64,000 bases of DNA from Erysipelotrichaceae bacterium (GTDB lineage Bacteria; Bacillota_I; Bacilli_A; Erysipelotrichales; Erysipelotrichaceae). Shown in pieces: positions 51,023 through 59,727 of this stretch. Position numbers and translations under genes: made by a program. Positions within the stretch are counted from its first letter, which is position 1. Each line of letters starts with the position of its first letter. The notes under the pieces are model-generated. The model saw only the letters and a list, made by a program, of their open reading frames with translations, had not been told where the DNA came from and did not search any database. The DNA lies in contig DXZE01000005.1 in assembly GCA_019415435.1 (NCBI GenBank), positions 4,504 to 68,503 on the forward strand. The letters are read 5' to 3'.

Positions 51023-51055
51023 AAGCCTCGAAGGAAGATTCCTCCGGGGCTTTTG
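51023..51055 (+). terminator. Terminator-like hairpin before the HNH gene
   Basis: AAGCCTCG...GGAA pairs with TTCC...CGGGGCTT around a 2-base loop, followed by TTGTT. It is probably a weak terminator separating early and packaging genes. Confidence 0.5.
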
Positions 51056-51080
51056 TTATGCCAGAAAGGAGGCGGCAGGC

Positions 51081-51452
51081 ATGCCAAGGAAGCCGAAACG
51101 TCCCTGTCGATATCCGGGATGCAAAGAGCTCTGTGAGGACGGCGAACAGTACTGCTCCACGCATAAGAAACTGATGGAGAAGCACTATGATGACTTCACC
51201 CGAGGCTACAACGGACACAAGCGTTACGGCAGCCAGTGGAGAAAGATCCGGACACGCTACGTTCATAAGCACCCGCTCTGCGAGGAGTGCTTAAAGCATG
51301 GACGATTCGTTCCGGTCGAGGAAGTCCACCACATCGTTCCGATCTCCGAGGGAGGAACCAACGACGAGAGCAATCTCATGAGTCTTTGCCGGAGCTGTCA
51401 CGAAAAAATTCACGAGAAGCGTGGTGACAGGAAACCGGGAGGGGCGGTCTGA
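51081..51452 (+). CDS. HNH endonuclease
   Basis: The 123-residue HNH nuclease has zinc-binding CRYPGCKELCEDGEQYCSTH at the N-terminus, then HPLCEECLKHGR and the HNH core VEEVHHIVPISEGGTNDESN with NLMSLCRSCHEKIH. Phage HNH proteins beside the terminase assist genome packaging cleavage. The frame is open from 50919, but ATG 51081 has AAAGGAGG upstream. It is immediately upstream of the small terminase. Confidence 0.93.
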   Translation: MPRKPKRPCRYPGCKELCEDGEQYCSTHKKLMEKHYDDFTRGYNGHKRYGSQWRKIRTRYVHKHPLCEECLKHGRFVPVEEVHHIVPISEGGTNDESNLMSLCRSCHEKIHEKRGDRKPGGAV

Positions 51453-51560
51453 ATCTCTAAAACCAAAAGGCTAAAAGACCGCCGGCCCCTCTCGTGTGCG
51501 TTTTTTCCGGTTCAAACAGGGGATAAAACCCAGCCGCCTGCAGGAAAGGAAGTGTAACCC

Positions 51561-52142
51561 GTGGCAAAAGACGGAACATACCGTGGCGGCAGGCGAATTA
51601 AAGCCGGTGGCAAGCCCACTCCTGCTGCAGAAAAGATAGCAAATGGAAAGCCGGTTCAGATCATGAGAAATGACATTCCTGATCTGGAGCCAGATGAACT
51701 TGAGGCAGTGGATCTTCCGGAGGGAGCTGTGCTCGAAGGCGCAGATATGCCGAAGCCGGATGAATATCTCTCTGCCAAACAGAAGAACGGCAAGCCTCTC
51801 GGGGCCGACGTTATCTACAAGGAAACCTGGCTCTGGCTGAAGCGCCGCCACTGCGAAAATCTCGTAAACAAGCGTCTCATTGAATCCTACGCTCAGAACT
51901 TCGCTCGTTACATTCAGTGCGAGGATGCGATCAGTACCTACGGCCTTCTAGGCAAGCATCCGACGACCGGCGGTGTTGTGAGCTCTCCCTTCGTCCAGAT
52001 GGCCAGCCAGTTTCAGAAGGCTGCCAATCTCATCTGGATGGAAATCTACGACATTGTGAAACAGAACTGCACCGAGGAGTTTGAGGATGGAAATCCGAAT
52101 GACACGATGGAGCAGCTTCTTCGTTCAAGGAAAGGACGATAA
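51561..52142 (+). CDS. Phage terminase small subunit, P27 family
   Basis: The 193-residue protein has a Gly/Lys/Arg-rich N-terminus (DGTYRGGRRIKAGGKPTPAA), the helical core ETWLWLKRRHCENLVNKRLI, and STYGLLGKHPTTGGVVSSPF, which is the P27 small-terminase signature. It binds phage DNA ends and guides the large subunit. The start is GTG with AAAGGAAG upstream. The next gene starts directly after the stop. Confidence 0.88.
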   Translation: MAKDGTYRGGRRIKAGGKPTPAAEKIANGKPVQIMRNDIPDLEPDELEAVDLPEGAVLEGADMPKPDEYLSAKQKNGKPLGADVIYKETWLWLKRRHCENLVNKRLIESYAQNFARYIQCEDAISTYGLLGKHPTTGGVVSSPFVQMASQFQKAANLIWMEIYDIVKQNCTEEFEDGNPNDTMEQLLRSRKGR

Positions 52143-53393
52143 ATGGATACCGTAAAACTCGAGCAGGTACCAATTGATAAGCTGGTGCCTTATGCAAGGA
52201 ATGCCAGAACACATTCCAAGGAACAGATCGCACAGCTAAGAGCAAGCCTTCGTGAATTTGGCTTTGTCTCCCCTGCCGTGATCGACAGTAAATACAACAT
52301 CCTCGTCGGCCACGGACGTGTGCAGGCAGCACGCGAGGAAGGATATAAGACTATCCCCTGCGTCTTTGCCGAAAACCTGACCGACGCTCAGAAGCGTGCC
52401 TATATCCTTGCCGACAATCAGCTGGCTCTGAATGCAGGATGGGATGAAGAGATGCTCTCTGTGGAACTGTCCGATTTGAAAGATGAATCCTTTGATCTGT
52501 CACTCCTCGGCTTTGACGAAAAGGATCTGGAAAAGCTGATGGCAGGCCCAGGCGATGGCGGCGCACAAGATGATGATTTTGATCTCTCCGCTGCCCTTGA
52601 GAAAGCATCCTTCGTCGAAAAAGGTGATCTCTGGACAGTCGGAAAGCACCGACTGCTCTGCGGCGATGCTACTTCTCCTGAAGACGTCGAGCGCCTGATG
52701 GGAGGCAAGACCGCAAACCTGATCCTTACAGATCCGCCTTACGGAGTGTCCTTCAAAGCATCCGACGGGCTCACGATTGAAAACGACAGCCTGAAGGGCG
52801 ATGAATTCTATAAGTTCCTGCTTTCTGCATTTACCAACATGGCCGCTCACCTTGAGAAAGGTAGTGCGGCTTATGTTTTCCACGCAGATACCGAGGGGCT
52901 TAACTTCCGAAAAGCCTTCATTGATGCCGGCTTCCATCTGGCAGGAGTGTGTATCTGGGTAAAAAACTCTCTGGTTCTCGGTCGTTCCGATTACCAGTGG
53001 CAGCATGAACCGATCCTCTACGGCTTCCTTCAGAATGGAAAGCATCCATGGTATTCCGACCGAAAGCAAACGACCATCTGGAACTTCAATAAGCCGAAGC
53101 GTAACAAGGATCACCCGACCAGTAAGCCGCTCGATCTTCTCTCCTACCCGATCAAGAATTCCAGTCAGGAGAACGCCATCGTGCTCGATACCTTCGGCGG
53201 CTCCGGTTCCACGATGATGGCCTGTGAACAGATGAATCGTATCTGCTACATGTCTGAGCTTGATCCGAAATATGCCTCTGTGATCCTCCGCCGCTACGTC
53301 GAGGATACCGGTGATGCGGATGGTGTGTATGTAGAACGTGGCGGCAAGAAGCTCCCCTATTCCGACCTCGTTAAGGAAGTCGAAACCACATAA
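52143..53393 (+). CDS. ParB-nuclease-like/DNA methyltransferase fusion
   Basis: This 416-residue two-domain protein has an N-terminal ParB/sulfiredoxin domain (1-100, VPIDKLVPYARNARTHSKEQ, ILVGHGRVQAAREEGY). The beta-class methyltransferase part has LILTDPPYGVSF near 198 and DTFGGSGSTMMACEQ near 350. It modifies DNA without a cognate restriction gene, most likely to protect phage DNA. The position between small and large terminase genes is common in Firmicutes phages. The target base (N4-C or N6-A) cannot be read. Confidence 0.92.
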   Translation: MDTVKLEQVPIDKLVPYARNARTHSKEQIAQLRASLREFGFVSPAVIDSKYNILVGHGRVQAAREEGYKTIPCVFAENLTDAQKRAYILADNQLALNAGWDEEMLSVELSDLKDESFDLSLLGFDEKDLEKLMAGPGDGGAQDDDFDLSAALEKASFVEKGDLWTVGKHRLLCGDATSPEDVERLMGGKTANLILTDPPYGVSFKASDGLTIENDSLKGDEFYKFLLSAFTNMAAHLEKGSAAYVFHADTEGLNFRKAFIDAGFHLAGVCIWVKNSLVLGRSDYQWQHEPILYGFLQNGKHPWYSDRKQTTIWNFNKPKRNKDHPTSKPLDLLSYPIKNSSQENAIVLDTFGGSGSTMMACEQMNRICYMSELDPKYASVILRRYVEDTGDADGVYVERGGKKLPYSDLVKEVETT

Positions 53394-53444
53394 ACTGCTG
53401 CGTTTCTTCGGCTTCTCTTTGGTAGTTATTTCATTTAGATTCTC

Positions 53445-53478
53445 TTGCTATATTCCGGGCACAGAGTGATGTATGTAC
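53445..53478 (+). promoter_or_regulatory. Repeated phage promoter-like motif, copy 1
   Basis: TTGCTATATT, 8 bases, AGAGTGAT. TGC-TATATT fits an extended -10. It is followed by a leader with AAAGGAGG and the gene at 53504. Confidence 0.6.
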
Positions 53479-53503
53479 TACCAAAACAAAGGAGGTACAT
53501 ACC

Positions 53504-54214
53504 ATGAAACTTGCATTTAACGTTACCAAGGAAAACAAGAAGGCTTTCGCAAAGGCCATCGGAGAGATCACCGGAGAAAAAGCAGTCTACCAGTTCACCC
53601 CGACCTACGCCTTCCAGATCGGCGACCTGACCGTAAACCGGGATGCAACCCTGACGGCTCCGGACGGAAAGGACCTCGGGAGCCTGCTCGAAGCCCTAAA
53701 AGCTCAGGGGTATGAATTGCTTGAAGCCACGGGCGCCCCGGAAGCTGAGCCACAGGAAGAAACACCTGCCGCAGACGAGAAGACGGAAGCAGATGAGAAA
53801 GCGCCGGAGCTTACGGTGAGCCTCCCGCTCACAGCCGCAAACGTCGGAACCCTGACGAACATCCTCTCCTCCAAGGGAGACCTGATCCGGCACGCCTTCG
53901 GAGTCACGGACCTTCGAATCAACGTCACCGAGGACAAGATTGAATTCCCATGGTTTACCCGGGAACTTACCGCCGAGGAAGCAAAAGCTTACACCACTTT
54001 CCTTTCCCTGCTCTGCAAGTTCTCAAAAGAGCTGAAACACGCCAGCAGCAGGCCGGTAGAAACGGACAATGAGAAATACGCCTTCCGCTGCTTCCTTCTC
54101 CGCCTCGGCTTTATCGGACCGGAGTACAAGAAAGCAAGAAAGATCCTGCTTCAGAACCTGACCGGAAGCGCAGCCTTCCGAAACGGAGCTCCGGCAAAGG
54201 AGGCAAAGGCATGA
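53504..54214 (+). CDS. Phage protein of unknown function with acidic linker
   Basis: The 236-residue protein has an N-terminal domain (1-75, MKLAFNVTKENKKAFAKAIG, PTYAFQIGDLTVNRDATL), an Ala/Pro/Glu-rich linker (about 80-105) and a C-terminal domain (about 107-236, FPWFTRELTAEEAKAYTTFL). It is recurrent in prophages of gut Firmicutes and sometimes labelled virulence-related, but without a known role. It is first in a three-gene unit behind motif copy 1; the next gene overlaps its stop. Confidence 0.7.
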   Translation: MKLAFNVTKENKKAFAKAIGEITGEKAVYQFTPTYAFQIGDLTVNRDATLTAPDGKDLGSLLEALKAQGYELLEATGAPEAEPQEETPAADEKTEADEKAPELTVSLPLTAANVGTLTNILSSKGDLIRHAFGVTDLRINVTEDKIEFPWFTRELTAEEAKAYTTFLSLLCKFSKELKHASSRPVETDNEKYAFRCFLLRLGFIGPEYKKARKILLQNLTGSAAFRNGAPAKEAKA

Positions 54215-54435
54215 GAATGATAAGCGAGACAGCACTCAAGGCTCTGCGGGATAATTACCCGCAGGGCACACGAATCGAACTGGTGCAGATGGATGATATT
54301 CAGGCGCCGCCTGCAGGAACCCTCGGAACCGTCATCGGAGTCGATGATACGGGGAGCCTTCTGGTGAACTGGGACAACGGCTCCGGCCTCAACGTGATCT
54401 ACGGCGAAGATGTCGTAAGAAAGGTGGCAAGATGA
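54211..54435 (+). CDS. DUF4314-like small phage protein
   Basis: The 74-residue protein has GTRIELVQMDDIQAPPAGTL, then GTVIGVDDTGSLLVNWDNGS and LNVIYGEDVVRKV. This DUF4314 SH3-like beta barrel is common in prophages, with function unknown. It overlaps both neighbours by 4 bp. Confidence 0.78.
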   Translation: MRMISETALKALRDNYPQGTRIELVQMDDIQAPPAGTLGTVIGVDDTGSLLVNWDNGSGLNVIYGEDVVRKVAR

Positions 54436-54611
54436 TGGACCCGAAAGTAAAGGAGCAGATCCTTTCGATCCGCGATACGGGACTTACGAACATGTTCGAT
54501 CTTCCGATGGTTCAGCGCCTTGCCTACGAGAGAGGCTACTTCGAGCTGGTCCTCTACCTCGAGGATCACCGCGATGAATATGCCCATTTCATCCTGCACG
54601 GCGAGGCATAA
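54432..54611 (+). CDS. DUF5049-like small phage protein
   Basis: This 59-residue protein starts at the ATG overlapping the previous stop (ATGA): MMDPKVKEQILSIRDTGLTN, MFDLPMVQRLAYERGYFELV and a Tyr/Asp-rich end. The pattern matches DUF5049 proteins that accompany DUF4314 in prophages. It is too short for many gene finders. Confidence 0.72.
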   Translation: MMDPKVKEQILSIRDTGLTNMFDLPMVQRLAYERGYFELVLYLEDHRDEYAHFILHGEA

Positions 54612-54662
54612 ATTACACAGCTTTTGCCCTCAAATCTTGTGCAAATTATGATCTACATTTCC

Positions 54663-54696
54663 TTGCTATATCTTCCCGGTAGAGTGATTAATACAC
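54663..54696 (+). promoter_or_regulatory. Repeated phage promoter-like motif, copy 2
   Basis: TTGCTATATC, 8 bases, AGAGTGAT, then ATGCCAAAGGAAAA as in copy 3. It precedes the gene at 54738. Confidence 0.6.
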
Positions 54697-54737
54697 ATGC
54701 CAAAGGAAAACAAGCACAAAGCAAGGAGGACAAAGCC

Positions 54738-55172
54738 ATGACGAACATTTTTGAAGAAACCTACAACACCATCGCAGAAGCAAAGAAAGCCTACAAGGCA
54801 GCCACCACCGCAGAGGAGAGGGACACCGCAAGGGATACGGCGAAGGCAGCCGAGGATCAGATCGACGAGCTAGGCGACATTGCCTGGAAGATCTGGAGAG
54901 CCTACGAGAAATCAAGGGACAACGAGAACGAGATCCTCGACTTCGACGACATCATCTGGGACCGGGATGTGGAAGCCCTCACCGCCTGCATGAAGGAGAA
55001 CGGCATTAAGGCCTTCACCTACTCCTGCAGGGCAACGGATGCAATCGAAACCTTATGGCTTTTTAAAGAGGCAGGCTGCACGATCGGCGAGATGGTCGAG
55101 GTCAACCTCCGGAAGGACTTTTTCGGCAAAGGCTATGAGAAGGGCCACGCCTTCAAGATGATCCTGAATTAA
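54738..55172 (+). CDS. Phage accessory protein, unknown
   Basis: The 144-residue acidic protein has a coiled coil at the start (FEETYNTIAEAKKAYKAATT to AAEDQIDELGD) and a C-terminal part, AFTYSCRATDAIETLWLFKE, followed by a basic Gly/Lys end. No family is recognised with certainty. The ATG follows AAGGAGGACAAAGCC. Confidence 0.65.
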   Translation: MTNIFEETYNTIAEAKKAYKAATTAEERDTARDTAKAAEDQIDELGDIAWKIWRAYEKSRDNENEILDFDDIIWDRDVEALTACMKENGIKAFTYSCRATDAIETLWLFKEAGCTIGEMVEVNLRKDFFGKGYEKGHAFKMILN

Positions 55173-55236
55173 GGGAATTGGGAGGGCCCTGAAGAGGGGC
55201 CTTCCAATTCTGGAACACGGAAAGGAGACGAAGGCC

Positions 55237-55467
55237 ATGACAAGACAGAAAAAGGAAATCCTGAAGAAGATTGACGAAATCGAAACATTTATTGCCGTCG
55301 ATGATGAGCTTGGATGCGGAATGGCGCCTCCCGGTGCTTACGATTCTCTGTACGAGGAAGAGAACCGGCTCTGGGAAGAACTAGCGCACTTAAGCCATTA
55401 CCCGGATGCCATATCGATGCAGATGGATCCGAGAGGCATCGCCGGAGCGGAGGTGCCATTCAAGTAA
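55237..55467 (+). CDS. Small phage protein, unknown
   Basis: The 76-residue protein has a helical N-terminus (TRQKKEILKKIDEIETFIAV) and GCGMAPPGAYDSLYEEENRL with a C-terminal YPDAISMQMDPRG. The ribosome site is AAAGGAG. The function is unknown; it follows the previous gene by 64 bases, which contain a GGGCCCT...AGGGGCC-type hairpin that may be a processing site or terminator. Confidence 0.6.
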   Translation: MTRQKKEILKKIDEIETFIAVDDELGCGMAPPGAYDSLYEEENRLWEELAHLSHYPDAISMQMDPRGIAGAEVPFK

Positions 55468-55567
55468 AAAGAATCGGGAACGGAGCCCTTATGAAAGGCC
55501 CTGTTCCTCGTACAAATACACACAATTTCTTCCGCTGATCTTTGTCACATATATGCGTTGGTTCTCC

Positions 55568-55601
55568 TTGCTTTATATCCGGCGCAGAGTGATATATGTA
55601 C
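55568..55601 (+). promoter_or_regulatory. Repeated phage promoter-like motif, copy 3
   Basis: TTGCTTTATA, 8 bases, AGAGTGAT, then ATGCCAAAGGAAAA. It precedes the gene at 55647. Confidence 0.6.
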
Positions 55602-55646
55602 ATGCCAAAGGAAAAGGGCACACAAAAGAAACGGAGGAAAAAGACC

Positions 55647-55874
55647 ATGTGGAAAAAAGGAAGCATTAAGATCGAGAACCAGACATTCACCTACTGCGCA
55701 AAGGTATACGGAGAGCCTAGCGAGGACTACGGCATCGAAGGCGGCAAGATCAGCAAGCTTGAGATTTGCCTCGGAGACTTCCCGGTCGCAAGATACGACA
55801 GAGGCTGGGACATCGAGCCGGAAACAGAAAACGCACAGCTTGCGGTTCTTGCCATCATGAACAACTTCAGATAA
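55647..55874 (+). CDS. Small phage protein (DUF7678-like), unknown
   Basis: The 75-residue beta-rich protein reads KKGSIKIENQTFTYCAKVYG, GIEGGKISKLEICLGDFPVA and a C-terminal AQLAVLAIMNNF. Start 55647 is preferred over the ATG at 55596 because ACGGAGGAAAAAG precedes it. Its function is unknown. Confidence 0.65.
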   Translation: MWKKGSIKIENQTFTYCAKVYGEPSEDYGIEGGKISKLEICLGDFPVARYDRGWDIEPETENAQLAVLAIMNNFR

Positions 55875-55979
55875 GAAAGCACCGAGAGGGAGCCGCAAGG
55901 CTCTTTCTCTCGTACACAAACCACATGGTCTGGATCGCTTCGGCGGTCCTTTTTTGATGCAAGGAAAGGAGGTCGCCTG

Positions 55980-57587
55980 ATGGCGATGCGAAAACTGAAG
56001 AATTACAAGCCGACACGCTTTATGGCGGAGACCTCCCACTACAGCAAGGAGGCTGCAGATTATGCCGTGCTCTTTATCGAAAGTCTCCGGCATACCAAAG
56101 GCAGCTGGTACCGGAAGCCCTTTGATCTGATTGACTGGCAGGAGCAGATCATCCGAGATCTTTTTGGTGTTCTGAAGCCAAACGGCTATCGCCAGTTCAA
56201 TACAGCCTACATCGAGATTCCAAAGAAACAAGGAAAGTCCGAGCTTGCCGCGGCGGTCGCTCTGCTTCTCACCTGCGGCGATGGGGAAGAGCGTGCAGAA
56301 GTCTACGGTTGTGCCGCAGACAGAAATCAGGCCAAGATCGTGTACGACGTGGCCGTTGATATGGTGCGGCTCTGCCCCGCTCTGGATAAACGAGTGAAGA
56401 TTCTGGAATCCCAGAAGAAACTCATCTATCTTCCGACGAACAGTACCTATCAGGTGCTCTCTGCAGATGTCGCCAATAAACACGGTTTTAATACGAGCGG
56501 CGTGATCTTCGATGAGCTTCACACCCAGCCGAATCGGAAATTATACGACGTTATGACAAAAGGATCCGGCGATGCCAGAACCCAGCCGCTTTACTTTCTG
56601 ATCACGACTGCAGGAACGGATACGAATAGCATCTGCTACGAGGTCCACCAGAAGGCACTCGATATTATCGCCGGAAGAAAGATTGATCCGACCTTCTACC
56701 CTGTGATCTACGGCGCAGCGGAATCCGACGACTGGACAGATCCGGAGGTCTGGAAGAAAGCGAATCCGTCGCTTGGCATCACGGTCGGCATCGATAAGGT
56801 GCAAGATGCCTGCAACTCCGCCAAACAGAATCCCGGCGAAGAGAACGCCTTCCGGCAGCTGAGACTGAACCAATGGGTAAAGCAGGCTGTCCGCTGGATG
56901 CCAATGGACAAATGGGACGCCTGTGCCTATCCTGTGGATCCGGATGAGCTGGAGGACCGTGTCTGCTATGGCGGTCTCGACCTTTCGTCCACAACGGATA
57001 TCACAGCCTTTGTCCTCGTCTTCCCACCAAGGGATGAGACGGATAAATATGTGGTTCTCCCCTACTTCTGGATTCCGGAAGACAACATTGATCTTCGTGT
57101 GAGGCGTGATCACGTTCCTTACGACCTCTGGGAGAAGGAAGGCTATCTCGAAACGACCGAAGGCAATGTCATTCATTACGGATTTATCGAGAAGTTCATC
57201 GAGAATCTCGGGAACCGATTCAATATCCGTGAGATCGCCTTTGACCGCTGGGGAGCTGTCCAGATGGTACAGAACCTCGAGGGCATGGGCTTTACCGTTG
57301 TTCCTTTCGGCCAGGGATTTAAAGATATGTCTCCGCCTACCAAGGAGCTCATGAATCTGGTCCTTGAGAAACGGATTGCCCACGGCGGGCATCCGGTGCT
57401 CCGCTGGATGATGGATAACATCTTCATCCGTCGTGATCCGGCAGGAAACATCAAGGCAGACAAGGAAAAGTCCACAGAGAAGATCGATGGCGCGGTCGCT
57501 ATGATCATGGGCCTCGACCGGGCAATCCGGTGCGGCAACGATAGCGGCGAATCCGTCTACGACGACCGCGGCATCCTCTTTCTCTGA
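55980..57587 (+). CDS. Phage terminase large subunit
   Basis: The 535-residue packaging motor has ATPase motifs IEIPKKQGKSELAAAVALLL (Walker A variant, near 83) and GVIFDELHTQPNR (Walker B, near 178). The C-terminal nuclease has CYGGLDLSSTTDITAFVLVF (first acidic residue, near 333). It is Terminase_1 family. The start overlaps an AAAGGAGGTCGCCTG region. It pairs with the P27 small subunit upstream. Confidence 0.96.
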   Translation: MAMRKLKNYKPTRFMAETSHYSKEAADYAVLFIESLRHTKGSWYRKPFDLIDWQEQIIRDLFGVLKPNGYRQFNTAYIEIPKKQGKSELAAAVALLLTCGDGEERAEVYGCAADRNQAKIVYDVAVDMVRLCPALDKRVKILESQKKLIYLPTNSTYQVLSADVANKHGFNTSGVIFDELHTQPNRKLYDVMTKGSGDARTQPLYFLITTAGTDTNSICYEVHQKALDIIAGRKIDPTFYPVIYGAAESDDWTDPEVWKKANPSLGITVGIDKVQDACNSAKQNPGEENAFRQLRLNQWVKQAVRWMPMDKWDACAYPVDPDELEDRVCYGGLDLSSTTDITAFVLVFPPRDETDKYVVLPYFWIPEDNIDLRVRRDHVPYDLWEKEGYLETTEGNVIHYGFIEKFIENLGNRFNIREIAFDRWGAVQMVQNLEGMGFTVVPFGQGFKDMSPPTKELMNLVLEKRIAHGGHPVLRWMMDNIFIRRDPAGNIKADKEKSTEKIDGAVAMIMGLDRAIRCGNDSGESVYDDRGILFL

Positions 57588-57604
57588 TCATGTAGGAGGT
57601 ATGA

Positions 57605-58942
57605 ATGAGCATCTTTTCAAAACTATTTAAATCCAGAGATAAGCCGCAGAACTCCACGAACGGGTCCGGCTATCGCTACTACTTCGGCGGCACGACTTCC
57701 GGCAATACCGTAACGGAACGATCTGCCATGCAGATCTCAGCAGTCTATGCCTGCGTCCGTGTTCTCTCGGAGGCCATCGCAAGCCTGCCGCTTCACCTCT
57801 ATGAATACACAGAGGAAGGCAGCAAGGTGAAAGCTGTGAAACATCCGCTTTACCGGCTTTTACATGATGAGCCGAATCCGGAAATGACATCGTATATCTT
57901 CCGGGAGACTTTGATGACGCATCTGCTCCTCTGGGGCAACGCTTACGCACAGATCATAAGGAACGGACGCGGTGAAGTCGTAGGGCTATATCCTCTGATG
58001 GCAAACCGGATGCGTGTGGACCGTGATGAGAACGGCCACATCTACTATGAGTACCAGATGAATACCTCGGATGCTCCCACGATGAAAACCGGAACGATCC
58101 GGCTCTCCCCGGAGGAAGTGCTGCATGTTCCCGGTCTTGGCTTTGACGGCCTTGTCGGTTACTCCCCTATCGCGATGGCGAAGAACTCCATCGGCATGGC
58201 AATGGCAACCGAAGAATACGGCGCGTCCTTCTTTAAGAACGGCGCAAATCCGTCCGGCGTGCTTTCCATGCCCGGGACGGTAAAGGATCCGGAGAAGATC
58301 CGCTCCTCTTGGGAAGCGGGCTTCGGAGGAAGCCACAAGGCCAACAAGGTTGCGATCTTAGAGGAGGGCATGACTTATACCCCGATCTCCATCTCGCCCG
58401 AACAGGCGCAGTTTCTGGAGACTCGGAAATTCCAGCTGGATGAGATCGCAAGGATCTTCCGGATTCCACCCCACCTCATCGGTGATCTGGAGCATGCAAC
58501 CTTCTCAAACATTGAGGAGCAGTCACTGGAATTTGTCACTTATACGCTGGAGCCGTGGCTCGTCCGCTGGGAACAGTCGATGCAGCGCTCTCTCCTGCTT
58601 CCGCAGGAAAAGGAAAACTACTTCATCCGCTTCAACGTGGACGGCCTGCTTCGAGGAGATTACGGCAGCCGGATGAGCGGCTACGCCACCGGCATTCAGA
58701 ACGGCATCTACTCCATCAATGATGTGAGAGAGCTTGAAAACATGGACCTGCTTTCTGACGAGGAAGGCGGCAACCTTCACGTCCTGAACGGAAATGTTGT
58801 AAAACTCGCTGACGCAGGATCCGCGTATGAGAAGAATACAGAATCAGAAAATAAGGAGGACTCAGATGAATCCACAGAAGAAGTTCTGGAAATGGGTAAG
58901 AAACAAAACGCCCGTACCGGAAAATCCAAGCGAAACAACTGA
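57605..58942 (+). CDS. Phage portal protein, HK97 family
   Basis: The 445-residue portal forms the capsid vertex through which DNA passes. Motifs include SAVYACVRVLSEAIASLPLH near 45, YRLLHDEPNPEMTSYIFRET near 85, and the C-terminal RIFRIPPHLIGDLEHATFSN near 290. The charged tail (about 405-445) overlaps the protease gene by 77 bp. Confidence 0.95.
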   Translation: MSIFSKLFKSRDKPQNSTNGSGYRYYFGGTTSGNTVTERSAMQISAVYACVRVLSEAIASLPLHLYEYTEEGSKVKAVKHPLYRLLHDEPNPEMTSYIFRETLMTHLLLWGNAYAQIIRNGRGEVVGLYPLMANRMRVDRDENGHIYYEYQMNTSDAPTMKTGTIRLSPEEVLHVPGLGFDGLVGYSPIAMAKNSIGMAMATEEYGASFFKNGANPSGVLSMPGTVKDPEKIRSSWEAGFGGSHKANKVAILEEGMTYTPISISPEQAQFLETRKFQLDEIARIFRIPPHLIGDLEHATFSNIEEQSLEFVTYTLEPWLVRWEQSMQRSLLLPQEKENYFIRFNVDGLLRGDYGSRMSGYATGIQNGIYSINDVRELENMDLLSDEEGGNLHVLNGNVVKLADAGSAYEKNTESENKEDSDESTEEVLEMGKKQNARTGKSKRNN

Positions 58943-59714
58943 ATCAAGAACCTTGTTCTTAAACGGAACAATCGCTGAAGAGTCGTGGTTTGACGATGAT
59001 GTCACCCCGGATCTTTTTCGTTCCGATCTTGAGAACGGAACCGGCGACATCACCGTCTGGGTAAACAGCCCCGGAGGCGACTGCTTCGCGGCAGCTCAGA
59101 TCTACAACATGCTCCGTGACTACAAGGGAAAGGTCACCGTCAAGGTAGATGGTCTTGCTGCATCGGCAGCGTCCGTCATTGCAATGGCAGGCGATACGGT
59201 TCTCGTCTCTCCTGTCTCGATGATCATGATCCATAACCCTAGCACTGTTGCGATGGGTGACACGGCAGAAATGCAGAAAGCCATCCAGATGCTCTCCGAG
59301 GTGAAGGATTCCATCATCAATGCCTATCAGGCAAAGACCGGTCTTTCGAGAAACAAGCTCTCGAAACTCATGGATGAGGAGACCTGGATGGATGCCGGCA
59401 AGGCTGTGGAGCTTCACTTTGCAGACGGCATGATCGAGCGCGATGAACTCTACGGTACCAAAACAGTACCTGAGCCTGACGAAGAGGATGAGCCATCCGA
59501 GGGCGATGAGAAACCGGACGAGTCGTCAGAGGAGATTGAAGAGCAGCCTTTCGGCATGCTTTTCTCCCGCTACCAGGTGGCAGCAGCGATCAATAAGAAA
59601 CTCTGCGACTACGCAAGGAACCACCCTGCAACCCCGCAGGCCAAAGATACCACTCACTTACACAGGGTCGATGACCTCGAAAAGAGACTCGATCTCATGA
59701 AACAGTTCATCTAA
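58866..59714 (+). CDS. ClpP-like head maturation protease
   Basis: The 282-residue serine protease processes the capsid. The ClpP core has VWVNSPGGDCFAAAQIYNML near 65, nucleophile in DGLAASAASVIAMAGD (Ser100), and MIMIHNPSTVAMGDT with His123. The acidic C-terminal region (about 200-230) may act as a scaffold part. ATG 58866 has AAGGAGGACTCAG upstream and lies inside the portal gene. Confidence 0.94.
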   Translation: MNPQKKFWKWVRNKTPVPENPSETTESRTLFLNGTIAEESWFDDDVTPDLFRSDLENGTGDITVWVNSPGGDCFAAAQIYNMLRDYKGKVTVKVDGLAASAASVIAMAGDTVLVSPVSMIMIHNPSTVAMGDTAEMQKAIQMLSEVKDSIINAYQAKTGLSRNKLSKLMDEETWMDAGKAVELHFADGMIERDELYGTKTVPEPDEEDEPSEGDEKPDESSEEIEEQPFGMLFSRYQVAAAINKKLCDYARNHPATPQAKDTTHLHRVDDLEKRLDLMKQFI

Positions 59715-59727
59715 GGAGGAAAATATT

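Noticed and set aside
50919..51080. N-terminal extension of the HNH protein
   Set aside because: The extension crosses a terminator-like hairpin, lacks family similarity, and ATG 51081 has a strong ribosome site.
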